Below are positions 62,287 through 64,000 of a DNA stretch of 64,000 nt, piece after piece (within the stretch, counting starts at the first letter, position 1; every line of letters begins with the position of its first letter). A program made the position numbers and the translations under genes. The DNA is from CAIVAT01 sp049317265 (lineage in GTDB: Bacteria > Bacteroidota > Bacteroidia > Bacteroidales > FEN-979), in NCBI GenBank assembly GCA_049317265.1, contig JBMOIP010000003.1, forward strand, positions 1 to 64,000, in the 5' to 3' direction. Below the pieces are notes generated by a model. The model saw only the letters and a program-made list of their open reading frames with translations. It was not told the DNA's origin and did no database searches.

Positions 62287-62400
62287 CACAGTAGGCACAA
62301 TAGGACACAATAGAAAGACACAATAGAAATATATTAAAATTGTCTCCCGGGGAAACAACCTACTGTGCTCCCCTATTGTGCCCTACTGTGCCTATTGTGG
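62287..62400. repeat. CACAATAG repeat cluster with inverted arms
   Basis: CCACAGTAGGCACAATAG (62287-62304), two more ACAATAG units up to 62327, then CTATTGTGCCCTACTGTG and CCTATTGTGG (62373-62400). The arms are inverted copies that can form a long hairpin with one bulge. It lies between divergent ileS and the nitroreductase gene. The rest of the 380-nt gap shows no gene. Confidence 0.6.
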
Positions 62401-62490
62401 TAAAAAACTCCTGCGTACTCCGACCCGCAAAACGATTTGACACCTGCATTCCCAATTTATCCATAATTTTACCCCTCAAATCTTACTCAC

Positions 62491-63024
62491 ATGACTGACA
62501 AAACGACCATTGTACTCGAGAACATACAATCCCGCAAGAGTGTACGCAATTTCACCGGCGAACCTGTCACAAAAGCCTGCCTGCTCGCCTTGCTGAAGGC
62601 CGGGATGGCCGCCCCGTCGGCACGCAACCGCCAGCCGCTGGCCTTTGTGGCCGTGATGGAACGCAAGCTCCTGGATGCACTGGGCGAAGGACTGCCCTTC
62701 ACCAAAATGTTGTTCAAAGCCGGGGCGTGCATCGTGGTTTGCGGGGATTCGTCGGTTGGGTTGCAACAGGGCGCCACCGACCTATGGGCCCAGGATGCAG
62801 CAGCAGCCACAGAGAACATCCTTCTGGCCGCAGAAGCCATGGAACTTGGCGCCGTATGGTCTGCACTATATCCCATGGAAGAACGTGAAAATCACGTCAG
62901 GAAGCTGCTGAAACTCCCTGCCGGGGTAAGCCCGTTCAGCATCATACCAGTTGGTCATCCCACCGGGGTGGATCAACCCAAGGATAAGTTTAAGGGGGAG
63001 AAGATTCATTGGGAGGTTTGGTGA
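62491..63024 (+). CDS. Nitroreductase-family protein
   Basis: A 177-residue flavoprotein: RKSVRNFTGEPV is the typical opening (SxRxF), APSARNRQPLAFV binds FMN, and AATENILLAAEAMELGAVW and IIPVGHP match the family. It reduces nitro-compounds, quinones or flavins with NAD(P)H; the physiological substrate is unknown. A near-match -7 box (TAATTTTA, 62464-62471) precedes it. An 8-bp tandem repeat follows right after the stop. Confidence 0.92.
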   Translation: MTDKTTIVLENIQSRKSVRNFTGEPVTKACLLALLKAGMAAPSARNRQPLAFVAVMERKLLDALGEGLPFTKMLFKAGACIVVCGDSSVGLQQGATDLWAQDAAAATENILLAAEAMELGAVWSALYPMEERENHVRKLLKLPAGVSPFSIIPVGHPTGVDQPKDKFKGEKIHWEVW

Positions 63025-63025
63025 A

Positions 63026-63073
63026 CGGGCGGACGGGCGGACAGGCGGACAGGCGGACGGGCGGACGGGCGGA
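63026..63073. repeat. 8-bp tandem repeat, six units
   Basis: Six units of CGGGCGGA or CAGGCGGA in the order G G A A G G, directly after the nitroreductase stop. Such a GC-rich microsatellite is likely to vary in copy number. Confidence 0.85.
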
Positions 63074-63088
63074 CCTGACGGGCACCAC

Positions 63089-63123
63089 AAATCGTAAATC
63101 GTAAATCGTCCAATCGTAAATCC
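63089..63123. repeat. Dispersed ATTTACGAT repeat, copy 2 (inverted)
   Basis: AATCGTAAATCGTAAATCGT and the next bases are the inverse of the repeat at 57622-57652. It has an extra ATCGTAA unit. Confidence 0.6.
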
Positions 63124-63126
63124 CCT

Positions 63127-63134
63127 TATCTTTG
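63127..63134 (+). promoter_or_regulatory. -7 box, nearly leaderless methyltransferase gene
   Basis: TATCTTTG, a full TAnnTTTG match, only 4 nt before ATG 63139. The mRNA is likely leaderless. Confidence 0.55.
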
Positions 63135-63138
63135 TCGC

Positions 63139-63948
63139 ATGATAAATAATCCGGAAAATTCCTACTACTCCGAGGTCGAATCCTACTACAACGAGGATGC
63201 CGGTCTGGGATTTGAGTCGAGGGCCGACGGGAACCGGAGCCTTGAAAGGATCAGGGATGATTTCAGGGAGATCTCGGTTCGTTATCCTTTTACCAGTGCA
63301 CTTGAAATTGGCTGCGGCCCCGGGTTCGATGTACACTGGTTTGCAAAGCGTTTCCCCGACAGGCAGTTCACTGCGGTCGATATCTCTGCGAGCATGGTGG
63401 CGCTGGCCCAGGCACGGCTCGACAAGGATCGTCTGACCAATGCCCGTGTTTTAAAAAGTGATGAACGACAACTGGTTTCTTTGTTCGGAAAGGGTAGTTT
63501 TGACCTGGTTTACGTCTATTTCGGGGCGCTGAACACCGTGGAGAACCTTGATTTTGCTGCCTCGGAAATTAAAACATTGCTCAAACCCGGCGGAATCGCC
63601 GTGGTGACTTTTGTGAATAAATGGTATCTGCGCGAACTGTTCGTTCAGCTGGTCAAACTCAATTTCAAAACGGCATTTGCCCGCCTCGGGAAAGTGTGGG
63701 GCGGCTATTCTGTAACCAGGCATCTCCCGTCACATTGCTATGCTCCTTCCCGCATCAAAGCAGCCTTTAAAGATTTTAAACTGATGGAACGAAAGGGCTA
63801 TAGTGTGTTTTATCCTCCCTGGTATAACGATCATAAGATCCGGAATCATCCTGAAAAGGCGAAACGTTTATGGAAAATCGACCAGAAGATTCAACATTCA
63901 CCTTTTTGGGCAGCCGGGGAGTATACCTTGTTTGTGTTTCAGGCTTAA
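63139..63948 (+). CDS. Class I SAM-dependent methyltransferase
   Basis: A 269-residue protein. ALEIGCGPGFDVHWFAKRFP is motif I, FTAVDISASMVALAQARL motif II, FDLVYVYFGALNTV motif III and LLKPGGIAVVTFVNKW motif IV/V of the Rossmann-type methyltransferases (ubiE/methyltransf_11 group). The substrate is unknown; the C-terminal part has a basic stretch (HKIRNHPEKAKRLWKIDQK) of the kind seen in small-molecule or lipid methyltransferases. It stands alone, with the window ending shortly after. Confidence 0.9.
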   Translation: MINNPENSYYSEVESYYNEDAGLGFESRADGNRSLERIRDDFREISVRYPFTSALEIGCGPGFDVHWFAKRFPDRQFTAVDISASMVALAQARLDKDRLTNARVLKSDERQLVSLFGKGSFDLVYVYFGALNTVENLDFAASEIKTLLKPGGIAVVTFVNKWYLRELFVQLVKLNFKTAFARLGKVWGGYSVTRHLPSHCYAPSRIKAAFKDFKLMERKGYSVFYPPWYNDHKIRNHPEKAKRLWKIDQKIQHSPFWAAGEYTLFVFQA

Positions 63949-64000
63949 AGCGTTATTCGTGAAAGGAGCTGGTTCAAGGTTTGGGAAGAACCTGCAAAAG

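Overview
The window is a chromosomal stretch from a member of the Bacteroidota, most likely class Bacteroidia. The evidence is four large secreted proteins with type IX secretion (T9SS) C-terminal sorting domains, many promoters with the Bacteroidota -7 box TAnnTTTG, starts that mostly lack Shine-Dalgarno sequences, an isolated atpD-atpC pair, and an ileS / TraR-DksA-like / lspA operon. No rRNA or CRISPR array is visible. There is one tRNA, tRNA-Phe(GAA).

Layout. 0-3.6 kb holds the tail of an IS1595-type transposase, a MarR regulator with a downstream NmrA-type NAD(P)-binding protein sharing a palindromic operator, and a PAS sensor kinase. 3.7-48.6 kb is accessory DNA. It lies to the 3' side of the minus-strand tRNA-Phe and is cut by three short direct copies of the tRNA 3' end next to terminator hairpins (about 3702, 40806 and 44438; the intact tRNA copy is at 48581). 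This is the pattern left by stepwise integration of elements at a tRNA gene, although no integrase is present. 48.7-64 kb is core: a membrane protein, coaX, an outer-membrane barrel, lptC, ppiD, atpDC, an M23 peptidase, the ileS operon, a nitroreductase and a methyltransferase.

The most unusual region is 5.1-15.2 kb. A tight four-gene operon encodes a membrane TIR protein with a long repeat-rich body, a three-TM protein with a TrkA-N/RCK-like Rossmann domain and a C-terminal RyR-like domain, a free-standing RyR domain, and a TIR-zinc ribbon-FGE/C-type-lectin-fold protein. The last 40 residues of that fourth protein look like the variable region of a diversity-generating retroelement (DGR) target: adenine-depleted, with candidate variable codons that fit mutated AAY. 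A double FGE-zinc ribbon-FGE gene and two unknown small genes follow. A working model is that a diversified lectin-like sensor or a membrane repeat protein activates TIR NADase activity, and an NAD-derived product acts on RyR/RCK modules of a membrane channel-like protein. This is inference; the domains are what the sequence shows.

The rest of the accessory region carries two-component systems (a TPR-containing NarL-type kinase plus regulator; a PAS/GAF kinase plus CheY-like regulator), a duplicated receiver-plus-hairpin module, three metallophosphoesterases, a glycyl-radical enzyme with its activase, large T9SS proteins (LamG/GLUG, two beta-propeller types, a C10 peptidase with a beta-helix) and a YoeB-type toxin-antitoxin pair. 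A 158-bp near-identical piece of the CheY-like gene is also found 27.7 kb upstream as a pseudogene fragment.
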